Shown here: piece after piece, positions 43,754-52,121 of the stretch | Numbering within the stretch: the stretch's first letter is position 1 | How the letters are laid out: each line of letters begins with the position of its first letter | NCBI RefSeq assembly: GCF_014596445.1 | Contig: NZ_MECL01000111.1 | Span: forward strand, 1-64,000 | Source: Streptomyces sp. CBMA29 | GTDB taxonomy: Bacteria; Actinomycetota; Actinomycetes; Streptomycetales; Streptomycetaceae | Direction of reading: 5' to 3' | DNA length: 64,000 nt | Position numbers and translations under genes: made by a program | Notes under the pieces: model-generated | Seen by the model: the letters and a program-made list of their open reading frames with translations, nothing else | Database searches by the model: none | Told to the model about the DNA's origin: nothing

Positions 43754-44578
43754 ATGCCGGAAGGCCACACGATCCACCGCCTGGCCGCCGACCACCGCGA
43801 GCGGTTCGGCGGCGGGGCGGTCCGGGCGAGCAGCCCGCAGGGCAAGTTCTCCGACAGCGCCGCGCTGGTCGACCGGCAGGTGCTGGAGAGCGCGGAGGCC
43901 CACGGCAAGCACCTGTTCCTGGGCTTCGGCGCGGCCGGCTGGGTGCACATCCACCTCGGCCTGATCGGCAAGGTCACCTTCGGCGACGGCAAGGCGCCGC
44001 CGCCGACCGACACCGTACGGCTGCGGCTGGCGAACCGCGCGCACTGGGCGGATCTGCGCGGCCCGGCCGCCTGCGAGCTGATCACCGAGCCGGAGAAGCG
44101 GGCGATACACGACCGCCTCGGCCCCGACCCGCTGCGGCCGGGCGACGACCCCGAGCGGGTGTGGCCGCGGCTGTCCCGCTCCCGGATCAGCGTCGCCGCG
44201 CTCCTGATGGACCAGAAGCTCATCGCGGGCGTCGGCAACGTCTACCGCGCCGAAGTGCTCTTCCGGCACGGCGTCGCCCCGTTCCTGCCGGGGCGCGAAC
44301 TGCCGCGTCAGCACTGGGACGCGATGTGGTCCGATCTGGTGACGCTGATGCGCGAGGGCGTACGGACCAACCGCATCGACACCGTGCGCCCCGAGCACAC
44401 CCCCGAGGCGATGGGCCGCCCGCCGCGCCACGACGACCACGGCGGCGAGGTGTACGTCTACCGGCGCACCGGACAGCCCTGCCTGGTCTGCGGCACCGAG
44501 ATCCGCACCCGGCCGCTCGCGGCCCGCAATCTCTTCTGGTGCCCGGTCTGCCAGCCCGGGGACCCGACGACGCGCTGA
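43754..44578 (+). CDS. nei: Fpg/Nei family DNA glycosylase/AP lyase
   Basis: 274 residues. The N-terminus Pro2-Glu3 (MPEGHTIHRLA) forms the catalytic nucleophile and acid; the HTI and downstream pattern fit the actinobacterial Nei group more than Fpg. A helix-two-turn-helix with LIAGVGNVYRAEVLFRHG binds DNA. The C-terminal zinc finger is CLVCG...CPVC. Excises oxidised pyrimidines/purines in base-excision repair. Eight bases after rpiB, an arrangement known in other streptomycetes. Confidence 0.92.
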   Translation: MPEGHTIHRLAADHRERFGGGAVRASSPQGKFSDSAALVDRQVLESAEAHGKHLFLGFGAAGWVHIHLGLIGKVTFGDGKAPPPTDTVRLRLANRAHWADLRGPAACELITEPEKRAIHDRLGPDPLRPGDDPERVWPRLSRSRISVAALLMDQKLIAGVGNVYRAEVLFRHGVAPFLPGRELPRQHWDAMWSDLVTLMREGVRTNRIDTVRPEHTPEAMGRPPRHDDHGGEVYVYRRTGQPCLVCGTEIRTRPLAARNLFWCPVCQPGDPTTR

Positions 44579-44593
44579 AAGAGCCGACGGATC

Positions 44594-45823
44594 TCAGAAG
44601 CCGTGCGACAGCCACGGCTGGACGTCACCGCGGAACGCCCTGGACGCCTCCGCCAGCGCCCCCGGGCGCAGTTCGGTCACGAGCCCCGCGTCCGCCTGCC
44701 CGCGCAGCGTCGGCCCGCCGAGGTAGGCCGCGCCCAACTCCTTGACGGACAGCGCCAGATCGGCCGCGTCCGTGGTCCGCTCGCAGGTCGCGCCCTTCGC
44801 GTCGCCCGACAGCCGCCAACGCCCGGCGTTCCAGGGGCAGAAGCCGTCCTCCACCTCCAGCACCACATCCACCGGGGCGGTGTACGTCCGCGCCTCCAGC
44901 GCCTCGCCGAGATTCACCAGGCGCACGTGCAGGCTGTCGCGGACGGCCAGTTCACCGCGCCGCACGTCGGTCAGGAGGTGCAGCAGCGGGTCGTCGACCG
45001 GCCGGTTGTAGAACGCCACCCGCGAGGTCAGGTCGATGGAGGACAGATAGCGCCACAGCGCCGCGTAGACCACCGGGTCCAGCGCCTCGACGTCGCTCAG
45101 CTTCACGATGTTGTCGGGACCGAAGGAACTCCACGACAGCTTCACCGAGTAGCGCGCGTAACCGCGTACCTCACCGTCCACCTCGGCCACCACGCACAGC
45201 CGCTCGCCCGCGCCGTCCCGGCTCCCCGGGGCGTCGAGCAGCGGCACCCGCTCCCAGCCGGGCTGCCTGGCCAGCATGCCGGGCCGGGTCGGCGCCACCC
45301 GCGCGTAGACGGCCTCGCACGCCTCGCTCGCCGCCTCCAGCGGCACCAGCCGCATCCGTACGTCGTCCACGCCCGGCAGGGCCCTGACGGCGGTCCTGGT
45401 CGTGTCGACGTTGGCGCGGAGCTGCAACGTGCCCATGCCGTAGCCGAACCGGCCGTAGATCGCCGGTTCCGACGCGGTCAGCACGGCGACCGGTTCCGGT
45501 CCCTCGCGCACGTCGTCGAGCTGCCTGCGCATCATCGAGGTCAGCACACCGCGGCGGCGGTGCGTCGGCTGAACGCTCACCATGGTCACGCCCGCGGCGG
45601 GCAGCGACGCCCCGCCCGGCACCGTCATACGGAACGAGAAGGCGCCCGCGGTGCCGACGATCTCCCCGCCGTCCCACACCGCCAACGACCTTTCCAGCTC
45701 GGTCAGTTCACGCCACAGCGCCCGCTCCTCCGGCGGCTCGGCCGGCCCGCCGAACGCCCGCTCCAGGCGGCCGTAGAACTCTTCCCAGTCATCCTGCTCC
45801 AGCACCCGCAGTTCCGTCGTCAT
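44594..45823 (-). CDS. eis: Eis-like GNAT N-acetyltransferase
   Basis: 409 residues in the Eis three-part layout: N-terminal GNAT domain (VTMVSVQPTHRRRGVLTSMMRR acetyl-CoA site), a second degenerate GNAT domain, and an SCP2-like C-terminal domain. Tyr123 in AIYGRFGYG matches the general acid tyrosine of mycobacterial Eis (Tyr126) and the terminal residue is Phe (LSHGF), whose carboxylate is the base in Eis. Eis enzymes acetylate lysines and aminoglycosides at several positions. Convergent with the glycosylase gene, 15 bases apart. Natural substrate unknown. Confidence 0.88.
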   Translation of the reverse strand: MTTELRVLEQDDWEEFYGRLERAFGGPAEPPEERALWRELTELERSLAVWDGGEIVGTAGAFSFRMTVPGGASLPAAGVTMVSVQPTHRRRGVLTSMMRRQLDDVREGPEPVAVLTASEPAIYGRFGYGMGTLQLRANVDTTRTAVRALPGVDDVRMRLVPLEAASEACEAVYARVAPTRPGMLARQPGWERVPLLDAPGSRDGAGERLCVVAEVDGEVRGYARYSVKLSWSSFGPDNIVKLSDVEALDPVVYAALWRYLSSIDLTSRVAFYNRPVDDPLLHLLTDVRRGELAVRDSLHVRLVNLGEALEARTYTAPVDVVLEVEDGFCPWNAGRWRLSGDAKGATCERTTDAADLALSVKELGAAYLGGPTLRGQADAGLVTELRPGALAEASRAFRGDVQPWLSHGF

Positions 45824-45925
45824 AGGCCCTGCCTACCAGCCGGACCGGCCGCGGGCGAACGTATTTCCGCCGTCTTCGTGACAGGTCGGGGGGTATCCGC
45901 CCTGCACGGCGGGGCGATGGGTCGA

Positions 45926-45931
45926 TAGGGT
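45926..45931 (+). promoter_or_regulatory. -10 element of the SpoIIE-type phosphatase gene
   Basis: TAGGGT nine bases before the ATG, with no ribosome site between them, suggests a leaderless or near-leaderless transcript. Confidence 0.5.
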
Positions 45932-45940
45932 CGCCAAGAC

Positions 45941-47086
45941 ATGGCAAAGGGCGTCGCGGGCGAGGGGTTCGGGCTGCGGTGGAGCAGATGGCTGCACCGG
46001 GCCCGGCTCGGTGTGCGCAGGGCCGGGGTCGACTACTTCCGCGGCGGCGCCTCCGACTGGGTCGGCCTCACCGTACTGATCCTCACCGTCCCCGCGCTGG
46101 CGTACACCACGGTGAGCGTGCCCGTCTGGTGCCCGCCCAGCTCCCTGGTGCTGCCGATCCTCACCGGCGGCCTGCTGCTGCGCCCCTCCAGCCTGCTGCT
46201 GCTCTACGCGGCCTCCGCCGCCGCGCTGGTCGCGGAATCCGCGGCGCTCGGCCCGTACCGCGAGGGCCCGGCCCGCGTCACGCCCGGCACCGTCCTGGTG
46301 GTCACCGCCGTGGCGCTCACCGGCCTGGTCATCGCCCAGTTCAGGGCGCGGGTCGGCGTGCCCTGGCGGGGCGGCCACACCATGCTCTTCGACCTCAGGG
46401 AGCGGATCAGGGTCCAGAGCAGACTGCCGCGGCTGCCCGCGGGCTGGCACGCCGAGATGGCGCTGCGCCCGGCGGGCGGCCAGTCCTTCTCCGGCGACTT
46501 CGTGGTGGCCACCCGCGGCTCGGTCGGCGGCCGGACGCTGGAGGCCGTGCTCACCGACGTCTCCGGCAAGGGCATGGACGCCGCCTCCCGCTCGCTGCTG
46601 CTGTCCGGCGCCTTCGGCGGACTGCTCGGCTCGCTGCCGCCGCACTCCTTCCTCACCGCGGCCAACGGCTATCTGCTCCGGCAGAACTGGGACGAGGGCT
46701 TCGCCACTTCCGTGCACCTGGTGCTCGACCTGGAGAGCGGCGACTACGAACTGCTGTCCGCCGGGCACCTCCCAGGGGTGCAACTGCACGCGGGCAGCGG
46801 CCGGTGGGAGGAGAAGGCCGCGGAGGGCCCGCTGCTCGGGGTCTACGACGGGGCCGAATTCCACGGTGTGAAGGGCACGTTGCGCTCCGGGGACGTCCTC
46901 ATGCTGTTCACCGACGGCCTGGTGGAGACGCCGGACAAGGACATCTCGGAGGGCATCGACCGGCTGATCGGCGAGGCGGACCGCTTCGTGGCGACCGGAT
47001 TCCGCGGCTCCGCCTGGCGGTTGATCGAAGCGGTCGCCAAGGATGTCAACGACGACCGTGCGCTGCTCGTGGTGTGCAGGGACTAA
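45941..47086 (+). CDS. membrane-anchored SpoIIE-type PP2C serine/threonine phosphatase
   Basis: 381 residues. Four membrane helices in residues about 40-135 (VGLTVLILTVPALAYTTV and LLLRPSSLLLLYAASAAALV among them) precede a cytoplasmic PP2C-type domain: FSGDFVVA metal site, AVLTDVSGKGMDAA, DLESGDYELLSAGHLPGVQL and VLMLFTDGLVETPDKD. Such proteins dephosphorylate anti-sigma-factor antagonists in sigma-B-like pathways. No RsbW/RsbV pair is adjacent, so its partner is elsewhere. Confidence 0.9.
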   Translation: MAKGVAGEGFGLRWSRWLHRARLGVRRAGVDYFRGGASDWVGLTVLILTVPALAYTTVSVPVWCPPSSLVLPILTGGLLLRPSSLLLLYAASAAALVAESAALGPYREGPARVTPGTVLVVTAVALTGLVIAQFRARVGVPWRGGHTMLFDLRERIRVQSRLPRLPAGWHAEMALRPAGGQSFSGDFVVATRGSVGGRTLEAVLTDVSGKGMDAASRSLLLSGAFGGLLGSLPPHSFLTAANGYLLRQNWDEGFATSVHLVLDLESGDYELLSAGHLPGVQLHAGSGRWEEKAAEGPLLGVYDGAEFHGVKGTLRSGDVLMLFTDGLVETPDKDISEGIDRLIGEADRFVATGFRGSAWRLIEAVAKDVNDDRALLVVCRD

Positions 47087-47221
47087 CGCACGGGAATGGG
47101 ACTATGGGCCTTCGGGTCCAACTGTCGTTCCCCAGTGGCACCATGGGACCGGGCGGGGCGGGGGCGCGGCTCCATGGCTCCCGGACCGGCGAGGCGTACC
47201 GTGAAGAGGAAGTGAACCGCT

Positions 47222-47416
47222 GTGGCCATCTCCCTGTCCGTAGTGCTGTTGTTGGCGATCATCCTGGTGGTCATGATCCGGGGGAAGAGCATCAAAGCGG
47301 GACCGGCGCTGGTCGCCGCCCTCTTCGGTTTCTTCCTCGCCTCCACCAACATGGCGCCGTCGGTCAACCGATTCCTGACCTCACTTGCCGACACCATCAA
47401 CCAGATAAAGCTCTGA
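47222..47416 (+). CDS. small membrane protein, conserved hypothetical
   Basis: 64 residues, GTG start with GAGGAAG about ten bases upstream. One strong helix (LSVVLLLAIILVVMIRG) is followed by a second shorter hydrophobic stretch (LVAALFGFFLAS) and an amphipathic tail ending LTSLADTINQIKL. I recall similar short proteins in other streptomycetes but no function. Its last 36 bases overlap the 3' end of the convergent asparaginase gene. Confidence 0.72.
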   Translation: MAISLSVVLLLAIILVVMIRGKSIKAGPALVAALFGFFLASTNMAPSVNRFLTSLADTINQIKL

Positions 47417-48463
47417 CGCGGGCAGCGCCTGCGGGGCCGCCTCCAGAATCCGCCGCAACGCGGCGGTGGCGGTGCCCGTGCCGGGCCGTCCGTCCCGCTC
47501 CGAGGGCAGGCGGGGGAGGTCCGAGGACGGCGACGTGAGCGAGAGCAGCGTCGCCAGCACCGCGATACGTGTCTGGCCGGGACGCAGGGTGCCCGCCAGC
47601 AGCCCGCCCGCCGCCACCAGGTCGACCGCCCCGCCGCCGGTGTAGAGCGGCGCCACCGCGCCCGCCGCGACCCGCGTGCTGACCGCGACCAGGACACCGT
47701 CCGCCGTCGCCTTCCGCACCGCCTGCGCGACCTGCGGATTCGCGTTCCCCGCGCCCGTGCCGACCACGACGACGCCGCGCGCGCCCGCGCCCAGCGCCGC
47801 CTCGAAGAGCACGGCGTCGCCGTCGCTGTGGTGCATCAGGACGTCCACCCGCGGCGGTACGGCGCCGGGCGCGGGCAGCGGCAGCGGCTCCGGGCGCGGA
47901 CGGCGGCGGCCCCACGTCACTCGGCCGAACTCGACGCGGCCCAGCGGCAGTCCGTCCGGCGCGCCGAAGGCGTGCGCGTCCACGGTGTGCTGCTTGACGG
48001 TGCCGCGGGCGGCCCAGACCTGGCCCGCGAAGACGATCACCGCGCCGATGTCGCGGCCGGTGGCCGCGGTCAGCAGCGCGTCGTACAGATTGCCCGCCGC
48101 GTCGCCGTCCTCCGCGTCCAGCGGCCTCTGCGCGCCGGTGAAGACCACCGGGCGGCGGTCGCCGTGGAAGAGGTCGAGGAAGAAGGCGGACTCTTCCAGG
48201 GTGTCGGTGCCGTGGGTGACCACCACACCGTCCACCGCCGGGTCGGCCAGCACCTCGTGCACGGCGTGCAGCAGCCGCAACTGGTGGTCGGTGGTCAGGC
48301 GCGAGCTGTTGACGGTGAAGAGGTCCACCACCCGGACCTCGACGCCCTCGGGCACCGCGCCGGCGGCGAGCACTTCCTGCCCTGCCGCCTCCGCCGCGTA
48401 CCCGTCGCCCTGCCATCGGCTGGCGATGGTGCCCCCGGTGCTGATGACCACGACGTGTCGCAC
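47381..48463 (-). CDS. ansA: L-asparaginase (type I/II asparaginase family)
   Basis: 360 residues, hydrolyses asparagine to aspartate and ammonia. N-terminal VVVISTGGTIAS carries the nucleophile Thr; VVVTHGTDTLEESAFFLDL carries the second catalytic Thr-Asp, and GVVVVGTGAGNAN is in the C-terminal domain. No signal peptide, so cytoplasmic. GTG start at 48463 with GAAGG nearby. Divergent from an Lrp/AsnC regulator, a classical regulator-target layout. The C-terminus overlaps the convergent small gene. Confidence 0.92.
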   Translation of the reverse strand: MRHVVVISTGGTIASRWQGDGYAAEAAGQEVLAAGAVPEGVEVRVVDLFTVNSSRLTTDHQLRLLHAVHEVLADPAVDGVVVTHGTDTLEESAFFLDLFHGDRRPVVFTGAQRPLDAEDGDAAGNLYDALLTAATGRDIGAVIVFAGQVWAARGTVKQHTVDAHAFGAPDGLPLGRVEFGRVTWGRRRPRPEPLPLPAPGAVPPRVDVLMHHSDGDAVLFEAALGAGARGVVVVGTGAGNANPQVAQAVRKATADGVLVAVSTRVAAGAVAPLYTGGGAVDLVAAGGLLAGTLRPGQTRIAVLATLLSLTSPSSDLPRLPSERDGRPGTGTATAALRRILEAAPQALPASELYLVDGVGK

Positions 48464-48613
48464 GATGCCTTCGCCTCCGTCTGATTGTGCGCGTCCGGTG
48501 CGTTCGCGCGGGGCTCTCCGGACGCCGCCGGATGTCCCCACTCCTCGGGGTGACACTTACCCACTCCGCACCCGGTGCAATGATATGCGCGTAGACCTGA
48601 CATTTGATTGCTC

Positions 48614-48627
48614 ATACCGACCGGTAT
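48614..48627. promoter_or_regulatory. palindrome between asparaginase and Lrp genes
   Basis: ATACCG-AC-CGGTAT, a perfect 14-bp inverted repeat 30 bases before the Lrp start in the 193-base divergent promoter region. It is a candidate site for the Lrp protein. Confidence 0.5.
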
Positions 48628-48656
48628 TCGGCCATCGAGTGGTAGGTATTGCCACC

Positions 48657-49109
48657 ATGGACGCCATCGACAGACGAATCTTGCGCGAGCTCCAGGCCGA
48701 CGGCCGGCTGAGCAACCAGGAACTGGCCCAGCGGGTCGGCCTCACGCCCTCCCCGTGCCTGCGCCGGGTGCGGCAACTGGAGGACGACGGGGTGATCGAG
48801 ACCTACCGCGCCGTCGTCGCCCCGGCCGCCGTCGGCCGCGGCTTCGAGGTCTTCGCCTCCGTCGAGGTCCGCCGCGACCGCGCCTCCGTCGCCGCCTTCG
48901 AGGCCGAGGTCCAGTCCACCCCCGACGTCGTCGAGGCGTACCGTCTCTACGGTGCCCCCGGCTGCCTCCTGCGCATCGCCGTCGCCGACTCCGACGCCTA
49001 CGAGCGCTTCTGGACCGACCAGCTCATCGACCTCCCGGGCGTCAGCGACGTCAACTCCCAGATGATCATGAAGCGCATCAAGTCCCCCCGGGGCATCCCG
49101 GTCGACTAG
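48657..49109 (+). CDS. Lrp/AsnC-family transcriptional regulator
   Basis: 150 residues. N-terminal helix-turn-helix (MDAIDRRILRELQADGRLSNQELAQRVGLTPSPCLRRVRQLE in its several helices) and C-terminal RAM effector-binding domain (GFEVFASVEV, VVEAYRLYGAPGCLLRIAVAD, LPGVSDVNSQMIMKRIK). Dimerises and multimerises on DNA in response to an amino acid, here probably asparagine or aspartate, given the divergent asparaginase gene. GGTAGG precedes the ATG by about ten bases. Confidence 0.92.
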   Translation: MDAIDRRILRELQADGRLSNQELAQRVGLTPSPCLRRVRQLEDDGVIETYRAVVAPAAVGRGFEVFASVEVRRDRASVAAFEAEVQSTPDVVEAYRLYGAPGCLLRIAVADSDAYERFWTDQLIDLPGVSDVNSQMIMKRIKSPRGIPVD

Positions 49110-49153
49110 GCGACCGGCTGGCCATGGCCGGGGAAACAGAAAGCCCCCGGTCA

Positions 49154-49174
49154 CCGGTCGAGTGAAGCGACCGG
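49154..49174. terminator. hairpin between Lrp and tRNA-Gly genes
   Basis: ccggtcg (49154-49160) pairs with cgaccgg (49168-49174). On the minus strand it is followed by a GGGGGCTTTCTGTTT run, so it can end the tRNA transcript, and it may also serve lrp. Confidence 0.7.
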
Positions 49175-49185
49175 GCCGGAGGCCG

Positions 49186-49259
49186 TGGAGCGGGCGACGG
49201 GAATCGAACCCGCGTAGCTAGTTTGGAAGACTAGTGCTCTACCATTGAGCTACGCCCGC
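49186..49259 (-). tRNA. tRNA-Gly (anticodon TCC), CCA encoded
   Basis: Full cloverleaf from GCGGGCG (5' at 49259) with TAGCTCAATGGTAGAGCA D arm, anticodon arm CTAGT-CTTCCAA-ACTAG, GGTTCGATTCC T arm and CGCCCGC-T-CCA end. Anticodon TCC reads GGA/GGG. Confidence 0.97.
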
Positions 49260-49379
49260 GGGAGTGCGATGCGCCAGTGATTGTGGCACATCGGATAGTA
49301 GCCGGTCGAACCGGTGAACCGGCGGGGGAATACCGGCTGCCCACGCGTACGGGGGCATGTACTCTACGTGTCGCACCAG

Positions 49380-49456
49380 CGGGGTGTGGCGCAGCTTGGT
49401 AGCGCGTCCGCTTTGGGAGCGGAAGGCCGTCGGTTCGAATCCGGCCACCCCGACCA
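49380..49456 (+). tRNA. tRNA-Pro (anticodon TGG), CCA encoded
   Basis: Acceptor CGGGGTG pairs with CACCCCG; D arm GCGCAGCTTGGTAGCGC; anticodon arm TCCGC-TTTGGGA-GCGGA with TGG; T arm GGTTCGAATCC; discriminator A and encoded CCA at 49454-49456. TACTCT at 49360-49365 is a likely -10. Confidence 0.97.
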
Positions 49457-49540
49457 GCAGTTCTGTGATCCGGAGACGAATCCGGGGGGATCCCGGGGGC
49501 CGGGGCGCGAAGGCCCGGACCGTGCGCATTGTGGTACCGG

Positions 49541-49546
49541 TAGGAT
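49541..49546 (+). promoter_or_regulatory. tig: -10 element of a tig promoter
   Basis: TAGGAT, 129 bases before the start codon, fits the streptomycete TAGRAT -10. No strong -35. Farther down, gagatcaccggacgatc is tandemly repeated at 49599-49634 in the leader region. Confidence 0.5.
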
Positions 49547-49675
49547 GGGCCGCTGGCGACCGAGCGCACGGCATGCCGTGTACTGCTCGCCGGACGAGAT
49601 CACCGGACGATCCGGCGAGATCACCGGACGATCGGGCCGCCCCCATCAACGTAAAGCCCCCAAGGAGACCCCACC

Positions 49676-51061
49676 GTGAAGAGCGCCGTCGAGACTCTGA
49701 ACCCGACTCGGGTTCGACTCACTGTCGAGGTGCCCTTCGAGGAGCTCAAGCCCAGCCTCGACGCGGCGTACAAGAAGATCAACCAGCAGGTCTCGGTGCC
49801 GGGCTTCCGCAAGGGCAAGATCCCTGCGCGCGTCATCGACCAGCGGTTCGGCCGTGGCGCGGTCCTCGAAGAGGCCATCAACGACGCGCTGCCGAAGTTC
49901 TACACGGAGGCGGTCAGCGAGGGTGAGCTGAACGTACTCGGCCAGCCCGACGTCGACATCACCGAGTTCAACGACGGTGACGAGCTGAAGTTCACCGCCG
50001 AGGTGGACATCCGCCCCACGATCGAGATCCCGGACTACTCCGGCATCGAGGTCGTCGTGGACGCCGTCGAGGTCACCGACGAGGACGTCGACACCTCGCT
50101 GGAGCAGCTCCGTGACCGCTTCGCCTCGACCACCACGGTCGAGCGCGCGGCGGCCGAGGGCGATGTCGTGATCGTCGACCTCGAAGCCTCCGTCGACGGC
50201 GAGGTGCTGGAGGACGGCGTCGCCAAGGGCGTCAGCTACACCATCGGCTCCGGCCAGCTCCTCGACGGCATCGACGAGGCCGTCACCGGCCTGGAGGCCG
50301 GTGGCTCCGCCACCTTCACCTCCGAGCTCAAGGGCGGCTCCGCCGCCGGCAGCGCCGCCGAGGTCAAGGTGGACGTCTCCGACGTACAGGCTCGCGAACT
50401 GCCCGCACTGGACGACGACTTCGCCCAGCTCGCGAGCGAGTTCGACACCCTTGAGGAGCTGCGCGCGGACAGCCGCAAGCGCCTGGAGCGGATGAAGCAG
50501 TACGACCAGGCGACCGCCGCTCAGGAGAAGGTCCTCGACGCGCTCATCGAGCTGTCCGAGGTGCCGATCCCGGAGAAGCTGCTCAAGGACGAGATCGAGA
50601 CCAGGACCCACAACCTGGAGCACCACCAGTTCCCGCAGATGGGTCTGGACTGGGACACGTACCTGGAGCGCGAGGGCAAGACGCGCGAGGAGTACGACGC
50701 GGAGCTGGAGGCCCAGGCGGTCAAGGGCATCAAGACCCAGTTCCTGCTGGACGAGCTCGTCAACAAGGAGAAGCTCTCCGTCAACCAGGAGGAGCTGACC
50801 GAGCACCTCATGCGCCGTGCGGCGACCTCCGGGATGTCTCCCGACCAGTTCGCCCAGGCCGTCGTCGAGGGCGGCCAGGTGCCGATGCTCGTCGGCGAGG
50901 TCGCCCGCGGCAAGGCGCTCGCCGTCGTCGTGGAGTCCGTCAAGGTCACGGACACCAACGGCGAGGTCGTGGACCTCGAGGACGAAGAGGACGAGGACGG
51001 CGAGACGGTTGACGCCGTCGAGGCCGCCACCGAGGTGCCCGAGCCCGTCGAGCAGGCGTAA
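49676..51061 (+). CDS. tig: trigger factor, ribosome-associated chaperone
   Basis: 461 residues, GTG start with AAGGAG upstream. The ribosome-binding N-domain has [12 protein letters not shown] (the GFRxGxxP signature) near residue 43. The PPIase FKBP domain spans about 150-240 ([14 protein letters not shown]) and the helical C-domain follows. The C-terminal tail is strongly acidic ([11 protein letters not shown]), as in actinobacterial Tig. It folds nascent chains; its position just before clpP1-clpP2-clpX is conserved and couples folding with proteolysis. Confidence 0.97.
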   Translation: MKSAVETLNPTRVRLTVEVPFEELKPSLDAAYKKINQQVSVPGFRKGKIPARVIDQRFGRGAVLEEAINDALPKFYTEAVSEGELNVLGQPDVDITEFNDGDELKFTAEVDIRPTIEIPDYSGIEVVVDAVEVTDEDVDTSLEQLRDRFASTTTVERAAAEGDVVIVDLEASVDGEVLEDGVAKGVSYTIGSGQLLDGIDEAVTGLEAGGSATFTSELKGGSAAGSAAEVKVDVSDVQARELPALDDDFAQLASEFDTLEELRADSRKRLERMKQYDQATAAQEKVLDALIELSEVPIPEKLLKDEIETRTHNLEHHQFPQMGLDWDTYLEREGKTREEYDAELEAQAVKGIKTQFLLDELVNKEKLSVNQEELTEHLMRRAATSGMSPDQFAQAVVEGGQVPMLVGEVARGKALAVVVESVKVTDTNGEVVDLEDEEDEDGETVDAVEAATEVPEPVEQA

Positions 51062-51065
51062 GCCC

Positions 51066-51173
51066 CTCCCGGCCGGAGGCCGGGGGAGAACTGCGCGATC
51101 AGCCACGACGATGGCTGCACGTCACCACCGGCCCCGGCGGGGCAGATCGGTTGTCTCCGGACCACCGGTCCGG
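51066..51173 (+). terminator. tig terminator hairpins
   Basis: cccggcc-gga-ggccggg at 51068-51084 directly follows the tig stop, and ccggacc-acc-ggtccgg at 51157-51173 is a second perfect hairpin. Either or both may end the tig transcript. Confidence 0.6.
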
Positions 51174-51194
51174 TGGGGGCCGTTCGCGCAGTTC
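51088..51194. repeat. streptomycete intergenic repeat arms around gaactgcgcg
   Basis: gaactgcgcg (51088-51097) and its inverse cgcgcagttc (51185-51194), extending into gatcagccacgac and cccgcgcccct. From memory, gcgcggggaactgcgcg-type sequences are scattered through many Streptomyces intergenic regions. Confidence 0.6.
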
Positions 51195-51284
51195 CCCGCG
51201 CCCCTGAAGGCACTCACCTCCACGAGGTGAAGGGGACGGCCCCGTGGACCGAGCCACGCACCCCCTGCGCCGGCGCAGCGTCTC

Positions 51285-51298
51285 CGCTGGCAGCGAAC
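51285..51298. promoter_or_regulatory. clpP1: ClgR-like box upstream of clpP1
   Basis: CGCTGGCAGCGAAC resembles the CGCY(N3)RGCGAAC form of actinobacterial ClgR sites. It lies just upstream of a clear promoter, the right place for the known ClgR activation of clpP1P2 in Streptomyces. Match judged from memory. Confidence 0.55.
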
Positions 51299-51314
51299 AG
51301 TTCCGCGTAGGGGA

Positions 51315-51342
51315 TTGCTGGGCCCCACCTGCGCGTTAGGGT
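51315..51342 (+). promoter_or_regulatory. clpP1: clpP1 promoter
   Basis: TTGCTG (51315-51320), 16-base spacer, TAGGGT (51337-51342). Predicts a transcript start near 51349 and a leader of about 100 bases. Confidence 0.65.
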
Positions 51343-51447
51343 CCGTAAGTAGGAGGGCGGGGGCGCGGCACCAGAAGGGGTCGGCCCCGGCCCGGACGAA
51401 GACCCTGTGACGGCTTCACGGCCGTCCGACAACGAGCAGGTGGATAC

Positions 51448-52062
51448 GTGACGACTCCGATGCCTTCCGCCGCCGGCGAGCCGACTCTCGGTGGCCTCGG
51501 CGACCAGGTCTACAACCGGCTGCTCGGCGAGCGAATCATCTTCCTCGGCCAGGCGGTCGACGATGACATCGCCAACAAGATCACCGCCCAGCTCCTTCTC
51601 CTGGCGGCCGAGCCGGACAAGGACATCTTCCTCTACATCAACAGCCCCGGCGGCTCCGTGACCGCCGGCATGGCCATCTACGACACGATGCAGTTCATCA
51701 AGAACGACGTCGTGACGATCGCCATGGGCATGGCCGCCTCGATGGGCCAGTTCCTGCTGACCGCGGGCACCCCCGGCAAGCGCTTCGCCCTGCCGAACAC
51801 CCGCATCCTGATGCACCAGCCCTCCGCGGGTCTCGGCGGTTCCGCCACCGACATCAAGATCCAGGCCGAGCAGTTGCTGCACACCAAGCGCCGCATGGCC
51901 GAGCTGATCGCCCAGCACTCCGGGCAGAGCTTCGACCAGATCACCAAGGACTCCGACCGCGACCGCTGGTTCTCCGCCGAGGAGGCCAAGGAGTACGGCC
52001 TGCTGGACGGCGTCATGCTGTCCGCCGCGGAGGTCCCGGGCGGTGGCGGCACCGGCGCCTGA
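51448..52062 (+). CDS. clpP1: ATP-dependent Clp protease proteolytic subunit 1
   Basis: 204 residues, serine protease subunit of the ClpXP/ClpCP degradation machine. Triad Ser98 (GMAASMGQF), His123 (ILMHQPS), Asp172 (RDRW). [23 protein letters not shown] is the handle/oxyanion region. GTG start with AGGTGG about five bases before it. It forms a mixed tetradecamer with ClpP2 in actinobacteria. 59 bases separate it from clpP2, so both are cotranscribed. Confidence 0.97.
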   Translation: MTTPMPSAAGEPTLGGLGDQVYNRLLGERIIFLGQAVDDDIANKITAQLLLLAAEPDKDIFLYINSPGGSVTAGMAIYDTMQFIKNDVVTIAMGMAASMGQFLLTAGTPGKRFALPNTRILMHQPSAGLGGSATDIKIQAEQLLHTKRRMAELIAQHSGQSFDQITKDSDRDRWFSAEEAKEYGLLDGVMLSAAEVPGGGGTGA

Positions 52063-52121
52063 TCCGTTCAGGAACCCAGCCGACAGCACCCAGCTTCCGC
52101 ATCATCACCAGGACGGTGGAC

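Noticed and set aside
49598..49636. Tandem cgagatcaccggacgatc before tig as an operator
   Set aside because: Only two copies, direct not inverted, most likely slippage; noted with the tig promoter instead.
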